A stretch of DNA of 64,000 bases from BACL27 sp964203235 (GCA_964203235.1 CAXNLE010000002.1:124001-188000), one strand, 5' to 3'; counted from the stretch's first letter, positions 50,775 through 59,949 are shown. Numbers and translations are program-made. The notes: a model not told the origin generated them from the sequence alone.

Positions 50775-51884
50775 CTATTTCTTTTTGTAGCCGCCCGGGC
50801 ACTTGGGGTTAGTGCCTGTTACTTTTTTGGTCGTTTTACCTTTTACACAGCTAATTGTGATCTTCGACTTGCTGGCACCCGAGCCCGTAGTAGCCGGTGC
50901 GGTCGTCACAGTAGCTGTCGAAGTTGTAGTTGTCGAAGTTTGCGTTAAACATGACGCACACGCAATGCCCGCAACGTTCAGAGCAAGCCCTGGGCTCTCG
51001 GCATTATTACCCAGCCCGAGTGCCTGTGCGGTCAGCACCGTGGCAAAAGATGCAATAGACGAATCACCTGTTGCTGAAGTTGCACGACGAATTTCGCTTG
51101 CCGACCCAGTCGACCTGTGCACATATGTCGCAACTGAACCGTCAGCCATTTGCAAGCCTGCTGGCACGCCGCCAAGGTTATTCGAAACAACTGCTTTGAA
51201 TGCGTAAGTTCCTTGCAGAGAAGTCGAGGTGTATGCATGCACCGTTGGCCCCTTTGAGATATACAACACCCATTGAGTTCCGTTGAAGAAAATATCTGGA
51301 TCACTGAACGATGAGTTTGAAATCGTCTCAGTGATTCTTGCTCCATCGTCAACTGCAAACTGTGCACCGTCACTACCAGCAACTTCGACTGCCGACTTGA
51401 TTTGTCGCACGCATGACGATTCGCCCTGAGCACAACCAGCAGGATCTTGACCTGGAATGCCGGGTAGGTAAAACAAAATCAATCGCCCATCTGGCAATTG
51501 CGCCAGCGACGGGTCGACATAAGTTCCGCTACTCAAAGACACTGATGTTGTCGAGGTGGCACCAGTCTTCATATCAATTCGCATTAGACCGCTAGTTGAA
51601 TACAAATAAAGCGTGTCGCCTCGGCGAAAAATATCGGGCACCGAACCCTTGAAAGATTGCCAACCGTTGAGCAGGCTCCACGACACGCCATCTGAACTTT
51701 GTGCGAGTTGAACGATGTGGTTCGACGGATTATTGCAATCAGTTACACCTGCTGTACAGGTGTGAAATGACATTAGGTATGACTGTGTTGGCGGTGTGAT
51801 TGCTGCCGAAACCGGCGACGGCACCACTTGCACTGCACCGGTAACCGCTAATACAGCGGCTAGAAACAAACGCTTGGCATTCAT
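50775..51884 (-). CDS. Secreted beta-propeller-like (GH43-like) protein with basic C-terminal tail
   Basis: 369 residues. Signal peptide (1-28), then a domain with repeated blades (SSDGVSWSLLNGWQSF, VPDIFRRGDTLYLYST, YVDPSLAQLPDGRLILFY, FSDPDIFFNGTQWVLYISKG) like five-bladed propellers of the GH43/sialidase kind. Asp-rich blade openings are present but catalytic residues cannot be assigned. A Thr-rich linker leads to the tail SKITISCVKGK..PKCPGGYKKK, a Cys-pair basic tag that may help attach the protein to the cell wall. Confidence 0.65.
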   Translation of the reverse strand: MNAKRLFLAAVLAVTGAVQVVPSPVSAAITPPTQSYLMSFHTCTAGVTDCNNPSNHIVQLAQSSDGVSWSLLNGWQSFKGSVPDIFRRGDTLYLYSTSGLMRIDMKTGATSTTSVSLSSGTYVDPSLAQLPDGRLILFYLPGIPGQDPAGCAQGESSCVRQIKSAVEVAGSDGAQFAVDDGARITETISNSSFSDPDIFFNGTQWVLYISKGPTVHAYTSTSLQGTYAFKAVVSNNLGGVPAGLQMADGSVATYVHRSTGSASEIRRATSATGDSSIASFATVLTAQALGLGNNAESPGLALNVAGIACASCLTQTSTTTTSTATVTTAPATTGSGASKSKITISCVKGKTTKKVTGTNPKCPGGYKKK

Positions 51885-51927
51885 CTAAACAGAGATTAAC
51901 GGGTTTAGCGGGCGCTTACTAGTCGAA

Positions 51928-52503
51928 CTAGTCGGTTACCGTGGCGAGTTCGTTAGCCATTTCGGTCAGGGGTGTCATCACGCTTGTGTCTATTTTGCCG
52001 TCTGGCGAGATCAACGAATTTATTTTCGGAAACAGTAACTCTTGCCCAACGAGCGTTGCGCCAAGCAATGGCACAATGTTTCGCAGATATTCGACTGCGG
52101 CTTTGCCACCTCGGTCGCCTGGTGAACAACCGAACACACCGACACGACGACCAATTAAAGAATGCTTGGCAAATGGCCGCGACGCCCAATCAATGAAGTT
52201 CTTTAATCCACCGGGCACGTTGTAGTTATATTCGGGTGTGCCAATGATGATCGCATGTGACTCGCTCAGTTCGCGACGCATTTCGACAACAGCAGCAGGT
52301 GGGGTCTCAGTATCTGTGTTTATATCTAGATCGCCGTCATAATGCGGCAATTCGCGAACATAGTCACGCAAGACAAACTCAATTTTGCCACCGGCTGAAG
52401 ATTTTTGGGTTTCGTTCATCTCTTTAACCAGCGCGCGACAGACGGCAGTTGTGAACGAATCTTTGCGAAGGCTTCCTGAAACTAAAATGATTTTGTTTGT
52501 CAA
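51928..52503 (-). CDS. NAD(P)H-dependent FMN reductase family protein
   Basis: 191 residues, flavodoxin-like fold. The FMN phosphate loop is SGSLRKDSFTTAVCRAL, and GTPEYNYNVPGGLKNFIDW is the family signature contacting the isoalloxazine ring. Such enzymes reduce FMN, quinones, chromate or azo dyes. ATG start; a separate transcription unit behind the toxin-antitoxin pair. Confidence 0.9.
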   Translation of the reverse strand: MTNKIILVSGSLRKDSFTTAVCRALVKEMNETQKSSAGGKIEFVLRDYVRELPHYDGDLDINTDTETPPAAVVEMRRELSESHAIIIGTPEYNYNVPGGLKNFIDWASRPFAKHSLIGRRVGVFGCSPGDRGGKAAVEYLRNIVPLLGATLVGQELLFPKINSLISPDGKIDTSVMTPLTEMANELATVTD

Positions 52504-52584
52504 GGATTTTGAGGCTATTGCGCGTAATAGTCAATCAGTTCACATTGCTTACTAATCTCAACCGCAGATATTGTGATTTCTGTC

Positions 52585-52905
52585 TTAGACGCTTAACTCC
52601 ACTTTTTTACCATCAAAAACTGCAGTTATCTCAAGCTCGCCACCCATGTGGTCAATGAGTGAATACAACATCACCAGCGACATTTCAATGATTCCATTTT
52701 CTAGTTGCGAAATGGTTGATTGACTGACGTTGATCATTTTTGCCATTTCGGCTTGGGTGATATTCAGACTCTTTCGAAGCTGACAAAGCGTCATCTGCCG
52801 GTGCTCGCGAAGAGTTCGCTTGAATTCAGCATCCATCTGTTTGGCGACCTTCGGGTCTTTTCGCAACTCATCGCGCAATACCGAGTAACTCTTTGTCGTG
52901 CTCAT
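52585..52905 (-). CDS. HigA-like antitoxin (XRE family)
   Basis: 106 residues. A helical N-terminal part (VAKQMDAEFKRTLREHRQMT) precedes the Cro/C1-type helix-turn-helix ITQAEMAKMINVSQSTISQLE. The C-terminal strand pair GGELEITAVFDGKKVEL is typical of antitoxins partnered with HigB/Gp49-like toxins. The toxin gene is upstream and its stop overlaps this ATG by 4 bp. It probably neutralises the toxin and represses the operon. Confidence 0.85.
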   Translation of the reverse strand: MSTTKSYSVLRDELRKDPKVAKQMDAEFKRTLREHRQMTLCQLRKSLNITQAEMAKMINVSQSTISQLENGIIEMSLVMLYSLIDHMGGELEITAVFDGKKVELSV

Positions 52906-53264
52906 TTATCGTCTCCTATGGTCAGTAAATGTTCGGTAAAAATTCTGTCTGCTATTGGAATCATGTATTCGTAAAACCGATTCCAATTTGGTGATGATGC
53001 CTCTGACTCGCTCTTATTGCCACCAATCAGCAAAACGGCAATTCGCCGTGGATCAAATGCAAAAAACACACGAATTCCATTTGCTAATCGGAGTTCTTTC
53101 ATATTGTGAAAACGAGAGCTCTCTACCCGATCGGCATGCGGCCTTCCTAAAACTGGACCTCGATTTTCGAGCAGTGTCAAAATGCTCGATAACGAGATCT
53201 TTTCTTTCTCTGTAAGCGATTGATGCCACTGTTCGAATTCGGTTGACACCAGAATCGTCCACAT
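52902..53264 (-). CDS. HigB-like toxin (phage Gp49-like, RelE superfamily)
   Basis: 120 residues: LGRPHADRVESSRFHNMKEL and IRVFFAFDPRRIAVLLIGGNK are the core of the Gp49-like HigB family, ribosome-dependent mRNA endoribonucleases in characterised cases. Ends EYMIPIADRIFTEHL. Toxin-first order, as in higBA. ATG start, upstream 158 bp non-coding. Confidence 0.88.
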   Translation of the reverse strand: MWTILVSTEFEQWHQSLTEKEKISLSSILTLLENRGPVLGRPHADRVESSRFHNMKELRLANGIRVFFAFDPRRIAVLLIGGNKSESEASSPNWNRFYEYMIPIADRIFTEHLLTIGDDK

Positions 53265-53423
53265 ATGAATATTAGCCTCACTTATATCTAGTTTGCAAGA
53301 GAAATCTCAAAAATTGATCAACATCGATGTGTGCATTGAAACTTCAAAAAGCGGGTCTAATTTGGCGCGAAGCAAAAGTTCGACGATCACCTCACCCGTG
53401 ACGGCGACAATTAGTATCTAGGC

Positions 53424-54170
53424 ATGACTTGGTTATCTGATCCTGATGCATGGTCGGCACTGGCCGCACTTCTCGCCCTCGAGATTGTGCTCGGCGTTGA
53501 CAACGTAATATTTATTTCAATCCTCGCTTCTAAATTGCCTGCCGATCAACAAGGCAAAGCACGACGCATCGGCCTGTTGGCTGCAGGCGGCATGCGACTG
53601 TTGTTGTTGTTGGCTGTCGGTTGGGTGGTCAGCCTCAAAAAAGAGTTATTCACGATCGGCGATCTGGGGTTCAGCGGCAAAGAGTTGATCCTGCTTGCCG
53701 GCGGAGTATTTCTTATATATAAGGCCACCAAAGAGATTCACCACAAACTCGAGGGCGAGGTCGAACACGCGTCGTCTCGCACCGCGCCAACATTAGGGGC
53801 AGTCATAGCCCAGGTGTTGATTCTCGACATGGTGTTTTCGATCGACTCGGTGATCACCGCAGTTGGCATGACGCCCCATGTGCCGGTGATGATGATCGCG
53901 ATCGCTGCTGCTGTTGGCGTGATGCTCGTGGCGTCGGGCCCGATATATCAGTTCGTCAATCGTCACCCGTCGGTGAAGGTGTTGGCACTCGCCTTCTTGT
54001 TGTTGATCGGTACGACGCTGATCGCCGAAGGTTTCGGACAGAAGATTCCAAAGGGCTATATCTACGGCAGCATGGCGTTTTCGGTCTTCGTTGAGGCGCT
54101 CAACATTGGTGCTCGGCGCAAAAAGTCGACGCCACCAGTGCTGTTGCACGACCGCCCCACTGCTGAATAG
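53424..54170 (+). CDS. TerC family membrane protein
   Basis: 248 residues with about seven membrane helices. Conserved acidic membrane residues lie in LEIVLGVDNVIFISILASKLP and ILDMVFSIDSVITAVGM, the TerC signature. TerC proteins act in tellurite resistance and in metal (Mn) handling during protein secretion. It ends 187 bp from the kinase gene on the other strand, close to a TerY-P-like triad, a pairing that fits Ter-type stress systems. Confidence 0.9.
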   Translation: MTWLSDPDAWSALAALLALEIVLGVDNVIFISILASKLPADQQGKARRIGLLAAGGMRLLLLLAVGWVVSLKKELFTIGDLGFSGKELILLAGGVFLIYKATKEIHHKLEGEVEHASSRTAPTLGAVIAQVLILDMVFSIDSVITAVGMTPHVPVMMIAIAAAVGVMLVASGPIYQFVNRHPSVKVLALAFLLLIGTTLIAEGFGQKIPKGYIYGSMAFSVFVEALNIGARRKKSTPPVLLHDRPTAE

Positions 54171-54235
54171 TTTCGTTAGTGGCGTGTCGCTTTAGCCAAC
54201 AAAACTGCGCCACACCAACTGGCTAATGTCTGGTT

Positions 54236-54361
54236 ATGGATCGTGACGAAATCGTCGATGGAGAAATCTGCGACGGATGCGGTATCCCTATTTTCTTCTA
54301 CGGCGAACAAACTACCGAATGCCCACAATGCGGTAGCGAATACAAACTCTCAGAGGATTAG
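54236..54361 (+). CDS. Small zinc-ribbon protein
   Basis: 41 residues: MDRDEIVDGEICDGCGIPIF, then FYGEQTTECPQCGSEYKLSED. Two CxxC knuckles (CDGC, CPQC) form a classic zinc ribbon. ATG start; its stop overlaps the convergent kinase stop region by 4 bp. Function unknown; perhaps an RNA- or protein-binding adaptor. Confidence 0.6.
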   Translation: MDRDEIVDGEICDGCGIPIFFYGEQTTECPQCGSEYKLSED

Positions 54362-56286
54362 TGACCCCGCAACTTTTTAATCTTTTTCAGCGCGAGCAAC
54401 TTTGCAAGTTGTGTTCGATTTGAGTTAGTACTCTCGAGCTCAACTAATCGCAAGAGCCATCTCTCTGCGCCATCAGGACCAAAATGTCTACGGGTATTTA
54501 CTAGTAAAGATGCCATATTCTTCATCGCAATAATATTTCCGGCCTCGGCAGCGCGGAGGTAATAAATTTCGGCGTCACTAAATTTTTTTTGCATTTTCAA
54601 TGAATTCGCAAGATTCATTGCAAATTCAATATTTTCAGGATCTAAACTTACGGCCTTCAGAAAAAAAACTTCACCTTCCGCAAAGTCCAGTCTTTTCATT
54701 TTATCCAAACCATTGCTGTTGTATTCTTCTGCTAGTCGGTGTAACTCATCAAAAAATGTTTCCAAATTTCCCTGATACGTCAAATCTCCTGGCACTAAAT
54801 CACGTGCCTTCTTAACCCAATCAATCGCTTCTTTTATGTAGCCTTCCCTTGAGTACAAGAACACCCCATAGTTATTCATTGCGTTGTCATCACCGGTAAG
54901 CGCAGCCGTACGATACCAATGCCAAGCACCGTCAGGTTCTTCAATTACGCCCATTCTTTCTAATAAATCAGCCAAAAAAAGCATCGCATTGATATCACCC
55001 TTAGATGCTGCTTTTCTATACCAGTGTCTAGCGAGCCATAGATTGCGAGCCGTCAACGTTTCAGCTTCGGCTATTTGACCAAGGTTTACCATGGCGTCAA
55101 CATCGTCGTCTGATGCCGCAATAGCAACTGGATCACCACTCTGAACTAGTGCTCTTTCTTCTTTCACCATGGCCATCATCCAATTATCTTCACTAAATTC
55201 TGAAAACGCATTTGACACGGGTACTGAGTCACCAGCCAAGTTTTTTGAACCATTTTTAGCAAAATGATTTTTTATGAACCTAATTTGTGACAGCGTAAGT
55301 TCTCTATTTGAAGACCAAGAACCTGGCCAAACTTGGTTGCAAATTATTAGTAATTTCTTGGACGAAATCTCCATCTCATCGGCTAAATCTCGAACCGATA
55401 AGCCACTTAAAGAATCGCTTGATGGCATCCAAACTTCATACGAACCAAGAATATAACTCTTTAGTACCTCGCATGATTCGGGACAAGCCTTGTTAACAGC
55501 ACTAACTAATGTTGAATTTCCACCAATAAATTCATCAACCGTAAAAAGAAATTTACGATCAAATAACTCAATATGCGCCCCCATTGACGGCTTCTTTAAA
55601 AGAAAATCCAATGCAGTATCAATTAGTAAAAAAGCCATTTGATCAGCATGCGGCCCAATGGGATTTGTTCGACTTTTATGCTGAAGGTCAGTGATCCCAA
55701 CATCGCATCGCAAATCTGGTTTCCATGGCATCCACATACTGTCGTAGTCAAGGAGCACAAGTTTGGGGTCAGACGACGGTCCTAAAACTTGGACGTTTTC
55801 AGGTGAAAGATCGCCGTGAGCTATGCCGAATCCACGCATCGAGATAGATAATTCACTAATCGCAACTCGCAGTGCAAACAATCCTTCAACATCCCCACGT
55901 GCACATAGGTCAAAAACATATTTCTTAAGTTCCTTGCCTTCTACCCATTGCATGAGAATTAGTGGGAATCGCTGATCTGCACCTTCAACTTGTATTTCCT
56001 CAGAAAAATATTTGACGTCTACCAGAAAATCACACTTGCCAATCAACTTTGAGCAAATTTCCTGGTAACGGACTTCTAAATTCGCCTGTTCCTTTAATAA
56101 TAAGCGAACAGCCCAATTGACATTCTCAATTTCAGTTTTCGCAAGGCACGCAAAAGCGCCACCTGATCTTACGTGCGAGTCATTTACTTTAAGAAACTTT
56201 GCGGATTGCAGATTATCTGATTTGAAAGCTATACGAGGTGCTCCAAGCGCATCGTCATATTGACTCCGCGTAGGATATTTGATCAA
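54358..56286 (-). CDS. Ser/Thr protein kinase-like protein with IF2N-like and Sel1/TPR repeats (TerY-P triad kinase)
   Basis: 642 residues. Kinase domain 1-290: catalytic loop HGDLSPENV (His157, Asp159, Asn163) and Asp180 in LLDYDSM in place of DFG. The glycine-rich loop is unclear (VRSGGAFACLAK) but a K in VRLLLKEQ may serve. A segment near 305-350 (LSVRDLADEMEISSKKLLI) resembles the IF-2 N-terminal domain. Residues 400-620 are Sel1/TPR repeats (AMLFLADLLERMG.., AMNNYGVFLYSREG.., NLANSLKMQKKF..). Start overlaps the PP2C stop by 4 bp. Predicted cytoplasmic kinase with a protein-binding tail. Confidence 0.78.
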   Translation of the reverse strand: MIKYPTRSQYDDALGAPRIAFKSDNLQSAKFLKVNDSHVRSGGAFACLAKTEIENVNWAVRLLLKEQANLEVRYQEICSKLIGKCDFLVDVKYFSEEIQVEGADQRFPLILMQWVEGKELKKYVFDLCARGDVEGLFALRVAISELSISMRGFGIAHGDLSPENVQVLGPSSDPKLVLLDYDSMWMPWKPDLRCDVGITDLQHKSRTNPIGPHADQMAFLLIDTALDFLLKKPSMGAHIELFDRKFLFTVDEFIGGNSTLVSAVNKACPESCEVLKSYILGSYEVWMPSSDSLSGLSVRDLADEMEISSKKLLIICNQVWPGSWSSNRELTLSQIRFIKNHFAKNGSKNLAGDSVPVSNAFSEFSEDNWMMAMVKEERALVQSGDPVAIAASDDDVDAMVNLGQIAEAETLTARNLWLARHWYRKAASKGDINAMLFLADLLERMGVIEEPDGAWHWYRTAALTGDDNAMNNYGVFLYSREGYIKEAIDWVKKARDLVPGDLTYQGNLETFFDELHRLAEEYNSNGLDKMKRLDFAEGEVFFLKAVSLDPENIEFAMNLANSLKMQKKFSDAEIYYLRAAEAGNIIAMKNMASLLVNTRRHFGPDGAERWLLRLVELESTNSNRTQLAKLLALKKIKKLRGH

Positions 56287-57110
56287 CCTAATGTGATTTC
56301 TATGAGAGTTAAATCATCATCTTCCACAAGACCGCTCCTTCGACTGTCTTCAGCCCAGGTCTCAAAATTTGTTTTGAAGTTTTTATTTAGAAAAGGGAAT
56401 ATGTCTTGAATATTTTTTTTCGCAAAGTTCTTAGAGCACAGATATCGAGCAAGTGCATCCGTCATTAAATAAATGGAATCACCACAGCTGACCACAAAGC
56501 TCGTAGATTTTTGAGCGTTATCTCTCAAGTACGGCTCAATTGACGAGATCACAGCAGGGGCATTTGGAAAATCATCTACAGATTCAAAGGGCCAAGTTTG
56601 AAGTTTCACCCTGCTTGTTTGCGAATTTTTCTGGATTACCAAAAGTGAATCGCCAATTGACAGACAGTTGACTCTGTAACTATCTTTATTCTCAGCCGTC
56701 AGTCCGACCCTTATAAAAGTCGCCTGAGAACCCCTTAATCGGATTTCTTCAAGATTCCAAGGCAACTCTTCTTTCAAATTCAAATCTGCATGCTCAATAA
56801 CACGAGCTATGTCCTCAAGCTTTAATTCCCCCTCACGATCTATCAATACCGAAACTAAAGCTTTTGACCATTTCCTTGGGCTATACGAACGAGACGCTCC
56901 ATCTGAAAGAGCGACAGCCTTTGCCGACGACGAGACTTCAATTGAGTCTTGGTTACTTGCCAGATCTGCGCCTAACTTACTGATCGTAAAGTGACGTGTT
57001 TGGAAATTTAACTCAAATTTATGGTTTAATTGCGACTTACTTGGTGAGAAGGTCTTTAGACGAACCTTTGAATCTCGCCTACTCCTCTTCGACCGCTTCT
57101 TACTAGCCAC
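56283..57110 (-). CDS. PP2C-like protein phosphatase (TerY-P triad phosphatase)
   Basis: 275 residues. A basic N-terminus (KKRSKRSRRDSKVRLKTF) precedes a PP2C-type domain with the metal-binding landmarks ALSDGAS, SIGDS, LMTDALARYL and EDDDLTLIEI. It would oppose the kinase encoded next to it, with which it is translationally coupled. Eight bp behind the NYN-vWA gene. Metal residues appear complete enough for activity, judged by motif order only. Confidence 0.78.
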   Translation of the reverse strand: MASKKRSKRSRRDSKVRLKTFSPSKSQLNHKFELNFQTRHFTISKLGADLASNQDSIEVSSSAKAVALSDGASRSYSPRKWSKALVSVLIDREGELKLEDIARVIEHADLNLKEELPWNLEEIRLRGSQATFIRVGLTAENKDSYRVNCLSIGDSLLVIQKNSQTSRVKLQTWPFESVDDFPNAPAVISSIEPYLRDNAQKSTSFVVSCGDSIYLMTDALARYLCSKNFAKKNIQDIFPFLNKNFKTNFETWAEDSRRSGLVEDDDLTLIEITLG

Positions 57111-57118
57111 GTGAGCAA

Positions 57119-58480
57119 CTACCTCTCAACTACTGTGGCGCCCTGCGTTCCCACGTTTAACATACCGATCACATCATCGGCTTCTGAGTTAAATAGAAAG
57201 CCACGTCCACCAGGTGGAATACTGATGCCCAGTTGTCGCGCAGTCTCTCTAAGCGAATTCGGCACGAGACTCGTGATATTAAACATATTGTGAGCGTTCG
57301 GCGCCATAGACACATCTAACGAACCTGGATACCGGATTACTTGATCGCTCGAAGCCATGATGTGGGCGGTGAATAGCAACACATTGCCATCTTTAGTTTC
57401 TAGGGAAGTTAATTCGTGTGCTGCATCAGCGGGGTTGCCATCAGTCGGCGCACCGTCCGTGATGTTAAATACAATTGGCGGAAACGAAGCCTGGTGCACG
57501 TTTATCCATTTCTTTAGGGCTTCTTTTGCCGTAATGAAGGCCTTACACATTGGTGTATTTCCTACAGCGACTGAGTCAATCCATACTGGTCTCTTTCTTG
57601 TGTTTTCAGGAGCACCAAATTCTCGCATTTCTCTCAAATTCCAAACATCAGTGATAGACAAAAACGGCTCTTCAAGCGTTGTCCCAGCGAACATACTTGT
57701 GATGGGTGTATCGACCGAAGTTCCGTATCCGATTATTGCGCAATCAAAATATGGACTGACCTCACCAGCGTCACCCCTTGTACATTGCAACACCAACTCG
57801 CGCAACACGTCGTTGACAATCTTTGCTAGTCGCTCAGCTTTCGTAAAACCCCCAGGGCCCCACATTTGTCCCATTGACTGCGATTGATCAAGCAAAATGA
57901 CAATTGCTGTCGGATTTTGTCTGTCAACTCGCGCCACATAATTATTGCCCGAATTCGAAAACGTGAACGGGTTTTCATCAATTTCGCTTTTTTGAACTGG
58001 AGTATTTTTTGATTCAACGTCGCGCGCAAGCTCACCGACCCCACGAGGAACTCCAGGACCTGCATTTCTCTCCATGAACGTCCATGCCGCTTGACCCTCA
58101 TCAAATATGCCAGTAACGCATCTACCATTTTCACGCTCAGCGAGCCACAGATACTTCTTCTTGTACTCCCTGAATAAATCATTAGAAACAACTATTGCGT
58201 TATGTTGATCGGACCAATGCAGAAGATAACTATCAGCAGTCACACCCGCCGGGGTCATAATTATTGTACCATCAGAAATTCTTGCTTCTAAATCGCTTTT
58301 ATCATTTGGGTCTAACTTGTATTTCAAACTTGCGTCTACAAAAACTCGAATTTCAACTTCTGATGCGCCACAAAGATCTTTAATCTGATCAATTGCTTTT
58401 TCTAATCTTTTAAAATCAAACTGTTTAGTGCCGTGCTTCGCACAAAGGTTACTTCCGTCTAATGCAAATTTCGCAACCAT
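57119..58480 (-). CDS. NYN (Zc3h12a-like) ribonuclease fused to vWA domain (TerY-like)
   Basis: 453 residues. Residues 1-130 form an NYN/PIN-like nuclease: FALDGSN (Asp8), MTPAGVTADSYLL (Asp83) and IVVSNDLFREYKKKYLWL (Asp101), the acidic set and order of Zc3h12a-type RNases. Residues about 190-450 form a vWA domain with MIDAS residues DQSQS (198-202), a Thr in VGNTPM and Asp in ITDGAPTD. First gene of the vWA/PP2C/kinase triad. The fusion suggests that the triad controls RNA cleavage. ATG start. Confidence 0.78.
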   Translation of the reverse strand: MVAKFALDGSNLCAKHGTKQFDFKRLEKAIDQIKDLCGASEVEIRVFVDASLKYKLDPNDKSDLEARISDGTIIMTPAGVTADSYLLHWSDQHNAIVVSNDLFREYKKKYLWLAERENGRCVTGIFDEGQAAWTFMERNAGPGVPRGVGELARDVESKNTPVQKSEIDENPFTFSNSGNNYVARVDRQNPTAIVILLDQSQSMGQMWGPGGFTKAERLAKIVNDVLRELVLQCTRGDAGEVSPYFDCAIIGYGTSVDTPITSMFAGTTLEEPFLSITDVWNLREMREFGAPENTRKRPVWIDSVAVGNTPMCKAFITAKEALKKWINVHQASFPPIVFNITDGAPTDGNPADAAHELTSLETKDGNVLLFTAHIMASSDQVIRYPGSLDVSMAPNAHNMFNITSLVPNSLRETARQLGISIPPGGRGFLFNSEADDVIGMLNVGTQGATVVER

Positions 58481-58551
58481 GACTAGAGGGTAGCACCGCG
58501 CCCTATTAACTCAATTATTTCTATTCCAAACCAATGACAACTCAATACCTA

Positions 58552-59148
58552 TTAGTGGCTACGGGCACCATCAGTTGAATTTAGAGTTCTGTAGGTCAAA
58601 CTAATTCTTCGCCCACGCGAGCGCGTTAACCCCGATTGTTTTTCAAATTTTCGCTTTGGTATCTCATGACACCATGTGTGTCTTGAAGGTCCAGTCATTA
58701 TTGCTAGTGATCCTTTTTCAAGCAACACCTCAATTTTCTCATCAAGTGGACCACGAAATAGCATTGACCAACTCTCAATCAATGAAATCGTCGCTATAGC
58801 TTCGCCGAATGAGTCACGATCAGTGTGCGAAGCAATCCCTTGATCGCCGACATATTCGTTCACAATAACTTGATCTGGTTCTCGTTTAAAATAGCCATCT
58901 AATACCAGACGCGACCCTAATTTTTTTAATTCGGGTGGGATGGCAGGAGCTGATCCAATTTCTTCAACTACTGACGAATCGTAATTGTATTTTGCACCGT
59001 AATGCTGAACCCGCCGACTTAAAGTCGTGTCAAATTCTCTTGACTCAACTTCATCAAACAAAATATTTTGCTCTGAAGAAGTTAACCAATCTTTCACATA
59101 TATTAATCCTGGCGGACAAGTTGGGGGATCTGGTGCAAATAATTCCAC
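58552..59148 (-). CDS. AlkB-like 2OG-Fe(II) dioxygenase
   Basis: 198 residues. Iron ligands are HTDRDSFG (His, Asp) and a distal His, either in MTGPSRHTWCHE; the 2-oxoglutarate Arg is in GRRISLTYRTLN. IVNEYVGDQGIASHTD is the AlkB substrate-lid/core pattern. AlkB proteins remove alkyl groups from DNA or RNA bases. GTG start 2 bp after the methyltransferase stop, 71 bp before the NYN-vWA gene. Likely repair function within the operon. Confidence 0.82.
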   Translation of the reverse strand: MELFAPDPPTCPPGLIYVKDWLTSSEQNILFDEVESREFDTTLSRRVQHYGAKYNYDSSVVEEIGSAPAIPPELKKLGSRLVLDGYFKREPDQVIVNEYVGDQGIASHTDRDSFGEAIATISLIESWSMLFRGPLDEKIEVLLEKGSLAIMTGPSRHTWCHEIPKRKFEKQSGLTRSRGRRISLTYRTLNSTDGARSH

Positions 59149-59150
59149 TG

Positions 59151-59819
59151 TTAAACTCTACTGATTCGCCAATGTTGCGTGTCTTTTAAGCTGGCATGTT
59201 GGCCTGGAGTCTTTAGACGCTGCACCACGTGTACCGAAAATTTAGAAGCGTTCAGTAATTTTTGGAATATCTCCCGCCGATTATTAGATGGCCGAAAACC
59301 GAGAATTTCTATACTCAACAAATGAAACTCATATGGCAATATTCTGTGAAAGTTATCTGCCCAGATTTTAAGAACTGAGTCATCAACGCCATTTTGGCCA
59401 AATACATGATTCAAGAGCACCAATGTCGGGGAACCTAACTTATTAATTTTGCTTAATTGATCAACAAAAGTTAATTCAGGATTTAATTTTAAGGCGATTG
59501 AAAGCATTGCTTGTGAGTAGTCATAGCCATGGTACGAACGCAACTTCACAGATTCGTCTTTAAAAACAGCAGGCGTAATTGCTAAACCACAACCGATATC
59601 TAGTAGGTGAAACGTCTCTGGGAATTCAGTTCTCATTAATCGCCATGCATCCTGCAGCTCAAGCGCATGCTTCACACCCAAGTCACTGAAAGTGGCTGCA
59701 TCACTCTCGGAAGCATCTTGAGATATTTGCCCCCGATTATCGTAACCAGTATTTTTAAGACCATAATGAGCTTTAATAGTCCCCAACCGGCTCTCGTAAA
59801 ACTTAATCTCTGGAGTCAC
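59151..59819 (-). CDS. SAM-dependent methyltransferase-like protein
   Basis: 222 residues from GTG 59819, chosen since AAAGGGGG lies just upstream and an in-frame GTG at 59828 overlaps that ribosome site. Motif I is LLDIGCGLAITPAVF near residue 70; YHGYDYSQAML follows as the next strand with an acidic residue. Class I fold. Target unknown: small molecule, RNA or protein. First gene of the operon that continues through AlkB, NYN-vWA, PP2C and kinase. Confidence 0.75.
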   Translation of the reverse strand: MTPEIKFYESRLGTIKAHYGLKNTGYDNRGQISQDASESDAATFSDLGVKHALELQDAWRLMRTEFPETFHLLDIGCGLAITPAVFKDESVKLRSYHGYDYSQAMLSIALKLNPELTFVDQLSKINKLGSPTLVLLNHVFGQNGVDDSVLKIWADNFHRILPYEFHLLSIEILGFRPSNNRREIFQKLLNASKFSVHVVQRLKTPGQHASLKDTQHWRISRV

Positions 59820-59949
59820 ACAATTCACCCCCTTTCGAAGAACAATCTTCTTAAGTTCGTTTGACTGCGCTTCAACACAGACAAGTTGTCAACTAAAAAG
59901 ACTTATCACGACTGCTTACACACCAAACGATACTGCTGGCTAAGAGTGA

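Noticed and set aside
54236..54361. Reading the small zinc-ribbon gene as part of the TerY-P triad operon
   Set aside because: It is on the opposite strand and convergent with the kinase gene, so it is not co-transcribed; kept as a separate gene.
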